Part shown: piece after piece, positions 10,701-19,019 of the stretch | Position numbering within the stretch: position 1 is the first letter of the stretch | Layout of the letters: every line of letters begins with the position of its first letter | From: Tubulanus polymorphus | Lineage: Eukaryota > Nemertea > Palaeonemertea > Tubulaniformes > Tubulanidae | Reading direction: 5' to 3' | DNA length: 64,000 bases | Assembly (NCBI RefSeq): GCF_964204645.1 | Contig: NC_134026.1 | Coordinates: 9,187,450-9,251,449, forward strand | Notes under the pieces: generated by a model | What the model saw: only the letters and a program-made list of their open reading frames with translations | Database searches by the model: none | What the model was told of the DNA's origin: nothing | Position numbers and translations under genes: made by a program

Positions 10701-13700
10701 TGGTCAAAATTAAAATGATAAGGGCGGGAGGTACCCCACTTTTGAATGTGAGAGTCAAGTCCATCATTTGCACAATTGATTGACCAAAAAGAATCAGATT
10801 GCAAAGAAATGCATCGACAGGCTTCCAGAAATTCTACATTTCAAGGACTTCTACCATGCCTGTGCTTGCACCCCCCTTCCAAATATGGTTCCACAGCCCT
10901 TATTCACATGTGTATGAAATCCTTTTGGCACAAAAGCTGTGGAATTTCATCTGAAGGTCCCATTAACAAATAAAAATGAATGATACATTTCAATTGAATT
11001 TTCCAGCTGAGGAGGCAGACACATCATTGATATTCGATGGTGAAACGCAAGGGTACGATTACGACATATTTAACCAGCCAACTCAAGCTTGTAGACCCCC
11101 CAATTCAAAGTTGAAAGACACAGATGAGGATGATGAAATGGTAAATACATGTGTTAAAAATATACGGGTACAATAATAGGTTTTACTACCAAAAAAATTT
11201 TTCTGATTTCAATTTGCCAGCAGTAAAAATCTGTCTACATTTTACTGATTAGACACCAGGTCAACACGGCTCATCTACTATACTTTGATTTTCTTGTAGA
11301 AGTAACAATACATACGTATACTAGATATTACAGTATTCATTCAGTAATCAAGAAATTTCCCATCAGAACCCAGTTCTAAAGTTCAGAATTTGACTCAAGA
11401 GATGCATAAAAAAAGGCCCAGTTCAACTTTTCTGAGTACAACTTAACTCAGGATTAAGATTAAACTCTACAAGAGTCAGAAGTCATCTCAGAACTTTTGA
11501 ACTGGGACTTCATGCTTTTTGAATCAAATGAGTGGCCTCTCATTAGATAACCTTTATTGATTATTTTTTCATGGAGTTAATTTATGTAAATTTAGGATGA
11601 CGAGGCAACAAAGGAGAATATCAATAATGTGTCATCAATGTCGGACATTTTTGATCAATCTACTCAACTGTGTGCCTCAAATACAGTGGCCAGTGATGAC
11701 GAAACAGACGATGATGAAACTACGACAAACATTTTCTGCGAACCGACATTGGCCATTGATCTGATCAACGAATCGCCTTCCGAACGCAATAAAGCCGGTT
11801 CACCGATTATGTCTACTGATGCATCAACTCAAATACTGTCGTCGCTGAGCGCTTGTGCTCCTACGCAGATACTGTCTCCGACAGCGAATGCACAAACTTT
11901 GCTCTTATCCTCTCCATCTGCTAGTGCCCCTACGCAGATTCTCTCCCCTTCTGCCACATCGTTTTCCGCCTGTGCGTCAACTTTGGTGCTTTCTCCCTCC
12001 ACTAGTGATACGCAAATACTGCCAGTGTCTCCCATTTGTCAACGCAACAGTTCTCCTTTGAAGTCTGCGCTTAAATCACAAAACGAAAAGGCAACGATGT
12101 TGAAAAAAGTCATCAAGTTTGGAATTGAAGATATGGCATGTGAAAATTATGATGACGATGACGATGATGATGACCCTGATCGTACTCTAGATCCAGCTGA
12201 AGAAGTAAAATATGATGGTACTGATCAAGAGAATGCAGCTAATAGATGTTCAAAATCTGGTGAAGAACCAACTCAAGCTGTTGTATTTGATGAACCAACT
12301 CAAGTTGTGACATTTGAGGAGCCAACGCAAGCTGTAGCATTCGATGAACCCACTCAGGCCATGGGTCTGGATGAACCGACTCAAGCTGTGACATTTGAGG
12401 AGCCAACTCAAGCTGTCGCTTTTGATGAACCCACTCAGGCCATGGGTTTGGATGAACCAACTCAAGTTGTGACATTTGATGAGCCAACGCAAGCTGTAAC
12501 ATTCGATGAACCCACTCAGGCTATGGGTCTAGATGAACCAACTCAAGCTGTGACATTTGAGGAACCAACTCAAGCTGTTGCTTTTGATGAACCCACTCAG
12601 GCCATGGGTTTGGATGAACCAACTCAAGTTGTGACATTTGAGGAGCCAACTCAAGCTGTTGCCTTTGATGAACCCACACAGGCCATGGGTATGAATGAAC
12701 CAACGCAAGTTGTGACATTTGATGAGCCAACGCAAGCCATGGGTCTAGATGAACCAACTGAAGCGGTGACATTTGAAGAGCAAACTCAAGCTGTGACATT
12801 CGATGAACCAACACAGGCTATGGGACTAGATGAACCAACACAGGCCATGAAACTGAATGAATCAACATTGACTTTGGAGCTTGAACCCATGCAGCCTATG
12901 GAACTAGATGAACCCACTCAACCTATGGAACTAGAGGAACCTACTCAACCTATGGAACTAAATGAACCTACTCATCCTATGGAACTGGAGGAATCAAAAG
13001 TAAAAGTAGGAGTTGTTGCAGGTGTGAAACCAAGAGGCGGAAGAAGAAAACAAAAGATAAATGAAACTAAATCTGTGAGTCTTGATGAATCCACTCAGCC
13101 TATGAGACTAAATGAACCTACTCAGCCTATGGGAATAGATGAACCAACACAGCCTATGGGAATAGATGAACCAACACAGCCTTTGGAACTGGAGAAATCA
13201 AAAGTAAAACTAGGAGTTGTTGCAGGTGTAAAATCAAGAGGTGGAAGAAGAAAACAAAAGATAAATGAAACTAAATCTGTGAGTCTTGACGAACCCACTC
13301 AGCCTATGGGAATAGATGAACCAACACAGCCCATGGGACTGGATGAACCCACACAGCCTATGGGACTAGATGAACCCACTCAACCTATGGGACTAGATGA
13401 ACCTACTCAACTTTTGAGATTAGATGAACCAAAAGCTGAAGTAGGAAATGTTACAGATGTAAAATCTCGAGGAGGAAGGAGGATACAAAAGGCTTCTAAA
13501 AATGTGGATTATGATACAGAGGCTAAAGTTAAAGTTGAAACTCAGCGCAAAGCTAGAAAAGGAAAGCAGATGAAAACACATGAAGCAGACCAAAATGCTT
13601 CAGAGCTGGAAGAAGTTAGAACCAGGGTTGGTAGTGGTATTGAAACTGCAGTTGAACCTGATGTCCCGACAGCCCAAGTGATAAAAAAATCATCTGATAA

Positions 13701-16700
13701 ATCAAAATCAAAAATCTTGGATAAGAATCAGCAATTTATTGAACACAAAGTAAAAGCAATCAGCCGAGAATTGGATTTACCAGTTGAAGGAACAACAGTT
13801 ACTAATGGCAAGGGAAAAGGAAAAGGAAAGCGCAAGACAAAGAAACCTGATACACCTGATATTGAGATTTCAAATAAGAAAGATACTTCAGAACTCTCTT
13901 TGGCTGAAGTTCCAATGGATGAAAGCATGATAAAGGATAGTGAAAAAGTCACTACGGTGAGAGGGAGACGGAGCTCCAGGAAATCAGTGGTTCCATCCGT
14001 ATCTTGCAGTAAAGGCTCATCTGAAAAAGATGTTAAACCAGACAATATCAGTAGTGCAGAAGTGCCGTTGTCTGCTGAATTGAATGATCAAAAGACTGTT
14101 AGTAATACTCAGGGAAGGGGTACAAGAAGCACTAGGAAATCTGTTATGCCTTCTAGCAGTGAAAGTGAAGTGATTACTAAAAAAGATATGTCTCCAGATG
14201 GTATTGGACATACTGAGGTGTCTTCGTCTGGTGATGCAAGTGAACAAAAAACTGTTAGTAGTACTCGGGGAAGGGGTATAAGAAGCACTAGGAAATCTGT
14301 TATTCCTTCTTGCGGTGAAAGTGAAGTGATGACTAAAAAAGATATTTCTCCAGATGAAATTGAAAATACGGAGGTGTCTTTGTCTCTTGATGCAAGTGAA
14401 CGAAAAACTGTTACTAGTACAATGGGAAGGGGTACAAGAGGCACTAGAAAATCTGTTAAGCCATCTAGCAGTAACGCAATGACTCAAAAAGATGTTTCTT
14501 CAGATGGAATTGAAAATAATGAAAAGTTGTCAGTTGAATTAAGTGAACAAAAAACTCTTACAAGTAAGAGAGGAAGGGGAACAAGGCGCGCAACAAAATC
14601 GCTTTTACCTTCTTTTAGTCAAGGTATGATCGAGAATGATGGAATTGAAAAGACTGATTTGCCTGATGAACTGAGCACTGGAAAAACTGTGTCTAGTAAT
14701 ATGGATAGAGAAATGATGGCTGAAAGGATACCAATTTCATCCGTTAATGTTCAAAGCAGGATTGAAAAAGACGATCAAGATAATGCTGAATTAATTTTGC
14801 CTCCTCAAGCAGTTTCTAATTTGAGGGAATGTAGGAGATCTGATAAGGACAAGTCAACTATGCCAGGTGAATCGAATGAGCAGCTGATTGTTACTAATAG
14901 CCGCATAAAAGGAAAGGGCAAAGCAAGAAAGTTTGTGAGCCCATCCCCAGATAACAGTAAAGATCTTTGTGCTAGAGAGAATAATGAGGTTATTTCAATG
15001 TCTGATACGAGTCAATCAATGGCTGAAAAAGTCGAAGTCAAAAATACATTGCCTGCGAAAAGTACTAGGGGTAGAGCAACAAGGACCACAAAGAAATCAG
15101 TTTTGCCTGCCATCAGTCAAATTGTGACTGAAAAAGATGATCAAGAAAAAGATTTAGTTTTGCCTCAAGCGCCGTCTAATATGAGGGTTCATAGTCAAGG
15201 AAAAGACAGTATTGTAGTCGAAGATGTAACCGATACTTCAAAAGCCAAGGGCGAAAGAAAACCAATTGAAAGTGAGTCAACTGTACCTGCTGACTTAAAT
15301 GAGCAGAAAACTGAAACCAATACCCGTGCAAAAGGGAGGGGCAGAACAAGAAAGTTACCAACCACATCCGCAGCTAGCTGTAAAGAAATCTGTACTGAAG
15401 GGAATGCCAAAATAACTGTCACGTCAGACACTAACAGCCACAAAAAAACATCTGTAAGCAGGCGCAGTCATGAAAAGATTCATGCTGGAATGCGTGAACC
15501 TGATATTCCTAGAGCTAAAAGGGCAAAGAAATCTACTGAAGGAGAAACTTCTGAAAATTTGGAAAATCAGTCTCCACCGATACGTCATGTCGTCGCTAAT
15601 GACAAAACTGACAATGAAACAAATGAGCAAAAGGCTGTTGATGTTAGTAGCGGAAAAGGTAAAGGAAGAGGGAGGTCTAAGAAATCTGTGATACCACCTC
15701 CTATTGATGTGTTTGAGCAAGATACCAAAACAGCTGCTTCACCAAAAGCGAGAAAGAAATTAATGAGCGTAAGTGATTGTTAAGATTAATTTCACAACTA
15801 TCAATGTTTATTTGCGGATTAAATGGATGATAGAATATTTAAGAATTATCCCTCACACTTTTTTTCTATTTCAGGGTCTGGTTGTTAAGGTCATGTTCAC
15901 AGGAGTTGTCGATGAAAATGGACAGAAGGTACCCAATATACTGGTATACCAGAATTGTTTTACGATGTTAATTTATCTTGCAACATGAAATTTTCTTTTA
16001 GATTGTGAAAGAACTAGGTGGAGAGTTGAACAATTCTGTTTTGGAATGTACTCATCTAGTTACTGACAGGGTAAGGGACGAAATTGAAAGTGAAAAGTTG
16101 AACTTCAGAAACCTTCTGAGTATTCATAAGCTCTCATGTATATTCCTAACGTAGACCTTCATACCAGATGAACCCAATCAGGAAACCGTTTTAGAATATT
16201 AAACAGCCATATCATATAGTGTTATTTCACAGTTGAGTTTGAATGTAACCTCATCTAGATAATTGGTGTACATGTACTTAATTTATCTTCAAAAATAGGT
16301 GAGGCGCACTGTCAAATTTCTATGCTGTCTCAGTAGGGGAATTCCGATCATAAGTACTGCGTGGTTAGAAAAGTGTAAATTGACTGGCAAATTCATCGGT
16401 AGGTGCACATCTTAATAAATTCAAACCTGCTTACTTCGTTAGATGCATGGAATCTGGATTTTGAAAATCTAATCTGGGGCCAGCAGCTTGATGAACACAT
16501 TTCAGGGTCCGATCTAAGCACTCGTCCGATTGCCCGGGACAAGTATATTCTAATCAGGGCAAGTAGGTTATCATTATCACTTGTCCCACGGGCTCATGAA
16601 ATTTAATGTCAGAAAACTTTTTTCCCACTCAATACAACGGATGATAGTGCCACCAATCGGACTGCCTGTGTAGGGCAAGTAGCTTTTGGAGGGAGCAAGC

Positions 16701-17257
16701 GAAATTTCTGATGTACTTGCCCCCGGGCAAGTGGCTTTCATTCCTTAGATCGGATCCTGCATTTTCATAAATTTTTTTGTACAGTTTCATCATCTCTTTC
16801 AGATTGCACATCATTTCTCATCAAGGATGTGGAAAATGAGAAGAAATACAAATTTGATTTGAAACACAGTATTTCTGTTGCGGCGAATTGTACATTATTG
16901 GATGGATATCAAATTCACGTGACGAAATCTGTTAAGCCCGATCCAGCTACTATGAAAGGTAAAATTGTGATCTAGCTATCATATACATACTTTGCTAAGT
17001 TTTAGAACTGGAGAAATTGATGTTTATTCAATGTGCTCTTCTTATTTTTTCTTACAGAAATCATTGAATCTGCAGGTGGAAAAAGGACAACCATGCCGAG
17101 AAAGGCGGCCGAGAAAACTGTTGTTATCTCCTGTGAAGAAAACATCAAATTATGTAAAGCAGCCGTAAATGCAGACATTCCAGTCGTCTCGGCAGAATTC
17201 ATATTGACAGGAATTCTGAGACAGCAAGTCGACGTTGAATCATATCCTTTATACTAA
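4615..17257 (+). CDS. MDC1: MDC1-like mediator of DNA damage checkpoint (FHA, TQ repeats, tandem BRCT)
   Basis: Proposed coding exons: 4615-4701, 5760-5876, 6890-6982, 7835-7927, 8761-8859, 10437-10455, 11007-11140, 11596-15768, 15875-15928, 16002-16070, 16299-16398, 16803-16958, 17058-17257. A start codon at 4615, GT-AG junctions and unbroken phase give about 1797 aa. The order is that of vertebrate MDC1: an N-terminal TQ motif (CTQAL at residues 5-9), FHA (about 30-130), a long disordered repeat region and paired BRCTs (about 1606-1797). In vertebrates MDC1 is a nuclear scaffold: the BRCTs bind phosphorylated H2AX tails at double-strand breaks, the FHA binds a phosphorylated MDC1 N-terminus, and ATM-phosphorylated TQXF sites recruit the ubiquitin ligase RNF8. 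BRCT residues for the phospho-tail are kept. The middle is not alignable to vertebrate MDC1; it has 9-residue TQ units and basic RGR repeats in place of PST repeats. The downstream neighbour MIB1 is convergent. Confidence 0.93.
4702..5759. other. MDC1-like intron 1
   Basis: This 1.06-kb intron opens with GTGAGT and closes with TTTCAG. It contains a tRNA-derived SINE on the - strand (about 5055-5227), listed separately. The rest is AT-rich with no recognisable exon. Confidence 0.7.
5055..5227 (-). repeat. tRNA-derived SINE
   Basis: Read on the - strand, the head (about 5227-5160) has an A-box-like TGGTCTAGTGGCAAGATGC and a B-box-like GGCTCGAATAC, as in RNA polymerase III tRNA promoters. The tail continues into non-tRNA sequence ending near ACTGTACTATACAGGGC. 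The head does not fold as an intact tRNA, so this is a SINE rather than a tRNA gene. Confidence 0.6.
5760..7927 (+). CDS. MDC1: MDC1-like exons 2-4: FHA phospho-threonine-binding domain
   Basis: Three exons (5760-5876, 6890-6982, 7835-7927), all phase 0, encode residues 30-130. FHA landmarks are present in order: GRD (Gly56, Arg57), SREH (Ser71, His74) and GSLN (Gly90-Asn93), then the closing strands KDGDEIFFG and SVYNKV. Arg57, Ser71 and Asn93 are the positions that hold the phosphothreonine peptide in FHA folds, so binding should be intact. Lys94 stands where many FHA domains have Gly after the Asn. The fold length of about 100 residues is normal. Confidence 0.92.
5877..7834. other. MDC1-like introns 2 and 3
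   Basis: Intron 2 (5877-6889) and intron 3 (6983-7834), split by the exon at 6890-6982, are AT-rich. No exon, RNA gene or well-defined repeat can be supported. A TTGGCAC/TTTGGCC-rich passage near 7430-7700 resembles text near 20750-21010 and may be an old interspersed repeat. Confidence 0.5.
8100..8720 (+). repeat. Interspersed repeat copies in MDC1-like intron 4
   Basis: Two or three diverged units of the CTCF-core repeat family are present: GTAAGCACAATCAATTGCAA, then GCTCTATGATTTTGGTGAAT, then TTCACCAGGGGTGC (8209-8220), and again near 8570-8650. They are in the opposite orientation to the copies at 1.7, 25.3 and 60 kb. Confidence 0.6.
8761..8859 (+). CDS. MDC1: MDC1-like exon 5: acidic linker
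   Basis: This 99-bp phase-0 exon lies between a TTTTAG acceptor and a GAG|GTATGG donor. It encodes an acidic, Ser-rich linker beginning MLADDSGSETGSES and ending LIGRIE. There is no domain. SGSETGSE has spaced acidic Ser sites of the kind CK2 uses, but it is not an SDT repeat. Confidence 0.8.
9092..9122 (-). repeat. GC-rich hairpin terminus of a Helitron-like repeat
   Basis: AGTCCACTGGGGGC and GCCCCAGTGGGCT are inverted around a 3-4 base loop, followed on the + strand by ATTGCG. The mirror-image structure with CGCAATAGCCC at 26111-26147 shows that this is a shared element end. A GC-rich hairpin close to the 3' end is typical of Helitron-like elements. Confidence 0.6.
9222..9290 (+). repeat. 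tRNA-like SINE head or tRNA pseudogene
   Basis: An A-box-like TGGCTCAGCGGTAGAAGG and a B-box-like AGTTCGAATCT are spaced as in a tRNA. The acceptor arms (TCCCTTT against GGAAGGA) pair with one mismatch, and a TGCCT/AGGCA anticodon stem closes an 8-base loop, which is not canonical. No CCA or Pol III T-run follows closely. A repeat-derived copy is more likely than a working tRNA gene. Confidence 0.5.
9474..9548 (+). repeat. tRNA-like SINE head
   Basis: TGGCTCAGGTTGTAAGAGC (A-box-like) and GAGTTTGAATCCT (B-box-like) are about 38 bases apart, in a 75-base tRNA-like stretch that ends TTTCCACCA. The acceptor arms do not pair well. It was probably brought in as a SINE. Confidence 0.5.
10437..10455 (+). 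CDS. MDC1: MDC1-like exon 6: 19-bp microexon
   Basis: A TTTTTCAG acceptor and an AGAG|GTATG donor bound 19 bases encoding DNKSDR plus one base. Phase is kept: the flanking exon ends in phase 0 and the next exon supplies GCT GAG. Without it the reading frame into exon 7 would fail unless that exon were also skipped, so it is probably constitutive. Confidence 0.65.
11007..11140 (+). CDS. MDC1: MDC1-like exon 7: linker with two TQ sites
   Basis: The 134-bp exon between TTTTCCAG and ATG|GTAAAT encodes AEEADTSLIFDGETQGYDYD, then a linker including NQPTQACRPP and ending DTDEDDEM. It carries two TQ dipeptides, the second with the PTQ context that is later amplified in exon 8, and ends in an acidic Asp/Glu cluster. 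Confidence 0.85.
11141..11595. repeat. MDC1-like intron 7 with a hairpin element
   Basis: A foldback repeat spans about 11415-11508: GGCCCAGTTCAACTTTTCTG at the left is inverted at the right as CAGAACTTTTGAACTGGG. It belongs to the same hairpin class as copies at 18.0, 20.2, 52.9 and 53.8 kb. The rest of the intron is AT-rich and empty. Confidence 0.65.
11596..15768 (+). CDS. MDC1: MDC1-like exon 8: giant repeat exon
   Basis: One uninterrupted 4173-bp exon (1391 codons, residues about 215-1605) runs from a TTTAG acceptor to the donor ATGAGC|GTAAGT; the frame would hit a stop a few codons beyond. Order of contents: an acidic SDDETDDDET patch (near 11690) like the CK2-phosphorylated SDT motifs that bind NBS1 in vertebrates; five TQ(I/L) sites (11640-12020) among Ser/Pro/Ala-rich text; a poly-Asp run (12145-12175); the 9-residue TQ array (12262-13434); a Lys-rich linker; RGR basic repeats (about 13945-15700). 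The region looks fully disordered. Vertebrate MDC1 also has one very large repeat exon here, but with unrelated PST repeats. Confidence 0.93.
12262..13434 (+). repeat. MDC1: In-frame 27-bp minisatellite encoding 9-aa Pro-Thr-Gln units
   Basis: The unit is (D/E)EPTQ(A/V/P)(V/M)xx, 9 residues or 27 bp. Block 1 (12262-12994) has about 27 units, 23 with intact TQ. Block 2 (13084-13197) has four and block 3 (13288-13434) has five TQ units, giving 32 in total. In block 1 the units alternate TQ(A/V)V(T)F, TQAVAF and TQAMGL, forming an 81-bp higher-order repeat of about five near-identical copies. Blocks are separated by two near-identical basic linkers (GVVAGVK, RGGRRKQK, INETKSVSLDE). Nucleotide identity between copies suggests recent unequal exchange. 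Degenerate units (TE, ST, MQ, TH in place of TQ) occur toward the 3' end of block 1. Confidence 0.95.
13945..15700 (+). repeat. MDC1: In-frame repeats of basic RGRxxRxxxKS motifs
   Basis: About nine copies of a basic motif recur: RGRRSSRKSVVPS, GRGTRSTRKSVMPS, GRGIRSTRKSVIPS, GRGTRGTRKSVKPS, GRGTRRATKSLLPS, KGKGKARKFVSPS, TRGRATRTTKKSVLP, GRGRTRKLPTTS and GKGRGRSKKSVIPP. Four central copies (14100-14640) sit in larger units of roughly 55-65 residues that also share a (T/V)SEQKTV(S/T)S and xKKDxSxDxIE text. The RGR core resembles an AT-hook. I infer DNA or nucleosome contact, a job that the PST repeats do in vertebrate MDC1; the sequence alone does not prove it. Confidence 0.85.
15875..17257 (+). 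CDS. MDC1: MDC1-like exons 9-13: tandem BRCT domains
   Basis: Five exons (15875-15928, 16002-16070, 16299-16398, 16803-16958, 17058-17257) encode about 192 residues. BRCT1 has VMFTGV (Thr at about residue 1614), HLVTDR, then VRRTVKFLCCLSRGIPI (Arg1649, Lys1652) and the Trp of ISTAWLEKC. Thr, Arg and Lys match human Thr1898, Arg1933 and Lys1936, which grip the phosphoserine of the H2AX tail. BRCT2 has DGYQIHVT, the GGKRTTMPRK turn, TVVISC and VVSAEFILTGIL. The stop follows VESYPLY, about where vertebrate MDC1 ends, so the protein is judged complete. The first four exons have consensus donors. Confidence 0.95.
16399..16802. other. Intron inside BRCT1-BRCT2 linker
   Basis: This intron separates two phase-1 exons. 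It contains CCCGGGACAAGT and its inverted partner ACTTGCCCCCGGG (about 16533-16735), and TCTAAGCAC/CTTAGATCGGATCCTG at its edges, suggesting a degraded inverted-repeat element. No exon is seen. Confidence 0.4.
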
Positions 17258-18790
17258 AACAAACACCCGCAGCCCAAAAAACAGATCAGATTCAAGGTGG
17301 CTGATTGGTGGCCATAGTTGTTTACCAATATCAACAGTTGTTACACTTTTTTCAAATTTTCAATGGAGATTTTGAAGCCAATTGCATCAATTGTATCGTA
17401 GTCTTGATATTTGGTAATAGTTAGAATTGTCACCTTACATGAGATTGAGTTCACCAAGGACTGTTGAACGAGGGATTTTTTCCTGCAGAATTCACAATTT
17501 TAATGGTGTGGAAAAATAGAAATTCAAAATATGTCCTTGAGTACCCACAAAAACAAAATCTATTCATGTTTTTGCCTTAACAAAGCTTTTACGTATCGAT
17601 TATGCGCAGGTAGCAGTGGCTCGTCTTCTAAAGCTGCAGAAAAGAGACAAAGCGTTTCACCAGCTCCTGCATCATGCGCGAAAAGACAACGGAGATAAAT
17701 TTCACATTACTACCGGACATTCAATTGATTATCGATACACAGGGTGTCCTGAAAAAATGTCAATTCGATTCAATTAATTCTAGTTGATAAAGAGAGTGTT
17801 ATGTGTTTTAATCATTATTTTCTAGAATGAAGCTAGTGGACTTTTACTTCGTACTTTGAAAACTTTCACAGAACTGGCCATAGTTCTTTTACCTACTTAC
17901 GCTTGAATTATGAATGGGGTAACCAATTAAAACAAACAAATGTTAAACTTGTAACCTAAACACTTTAATACAGTGTTCTTCGTCTTAAAAACCCTAAAGA
18001 TATTGCACCCTCTCTTGCTGAGAATCAATAAGCTGGGGCCAGTTGCTCAAAAGTTGGTTAAAGATAACCGGTGGATAAATACCATAGTAACAATGAAATT
18101 TCAATTGCCACTATGTCAACTATCCACTGGTTAACTCTAGCCAACTTTTGAACAACTGGCCCTTGGTGCTTTGGGATCACTTGTAGTCTTATTTTCAGCA
18201 CTTCAATATGCCATTATTTAGTTTGGACACATAATCCAACTGAATAATAAGTTGGTAAAACGTCCATTTTAGGTCATTGCGTCCAAAACCCTTCTACTTC
18301 ATTATGCTTCAATGCAATGCCTGCTGATGAGCAAACATTCTAGTCATCAATCTTTAGTTTTTAAATGGACATTTTATTATTTGATTTGAAAAATACCTTA
18401 TGTGACATTTTTCAGGACACCTTGTAGCAGTTATTGTTAGTGTTTGGCTGTTATGATTGTTAAGGAGGGTAGGGCAGTTAAGATAATGAGAGCATAGACT
18501 CCATCCACCTTGCTTGTTAATATTGTAGTTGGCCAAAAATTATAAATACAGTAGACTCCACCTAAACCAGTGCAGTTGGGACCTTCATTTTTCCACCGAA
18601 TTAGATGGTCATCAGTTTGAAGAATTGCAATAAATCCATGTATAAGGATAGTGAGCCTAACAGCGGTTTAATGGCATTGCTAATTTCTGCGTAATTTTTA
18701 CGATTGTAGCCCATTCTCGTTTGCCAGGGTCAGATGCGTTTTTTTTTCACCGGCAGATTCACTGTCAATACAACTCATCTGATTGGCTAG
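17258..18790. other. 3' region of the MDC1-like gene
   Basis: Sequence after the stop at 17255-17257. It includes an in-frame-looking, Ser/Lys-rich stretch after a CGCAG acceptor-like site at about 17607-17697 (see findings), a candidate poly(A) signal ATTAAA at 17926-17931, a hairpin element at 18036-18162 and AATAAA at 18629-18634. No other gene is visible. Confidence 0.5.
18036..18162. repeat. Foldback hairpin element, about 127 bp
   Basis: The left arm GGGCCAGTTGCTCAAAAGTT and following GGTTAAAGATAACCGG are inverted at the right as CCACTGGTTAACTC and CAACTTTTGAACAACTGGCC. Roughly 40 bases of near-complete arms flank a short centre. A partial copy starts at 26178. There is no coding capacity. 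Confidence 0.75.
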
Positions 18791-19019
18791 ATATAGACTG
18801 GTGAACCTGTCTGCCGAAGAAAACACAGATAGAAGATCGAGTCGTTATGACCAGTTAATGATCAGAATGAACAAAAATGAAGTCCAAATTTTACCGAATA
18901 AGGCAGACTGGACTACCCCGGTAGGTGATATTTATGTATTGAAAAACAGTGGCAAACGGAAATCTTATTTTTATTTTACTGAATTGAATGGATTACCGTA
19001 CAGACCAGTAATTGTTTAG
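18791..19019 (+). CDS. Unassigned exon-like ORF, possible terminal exon
   Basis: An open frame of 76-78 codons follows possible acceptors at 18789-18790 or 18795-18796 and ends at TAG (19017-19019), with AATAAA 285 bases beyond. The residues (RSSRYDQLMIRMNKNEV, LPNKADWTTPVGDIYVL, YFYFTELNGLPYRPV) are mixed and rich in Trp, Tyr and Pro, unlike the low-complexity chance frames nearby. Either acceptor gives phase 1. I do not recognise the family. It could be an alternative last exon of the MDC1-like gene, although no phase-matched donor is obvious, or the end of a small gene whose first exons I cannot see. Confidence 0.4.

Noticed and set aside
12239-12814. Overlapping antisense open frames of 68-97 codons
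   Set aside because: They are the reverse complement of the TQ minisatellite; periodic sequence without stops in one frame tends to be open in others.
14017-14487. Antisense frames of 111 and 156 codons
   Set aside because: Shadows of the RGR repeat exon; no start context or family resemblance.
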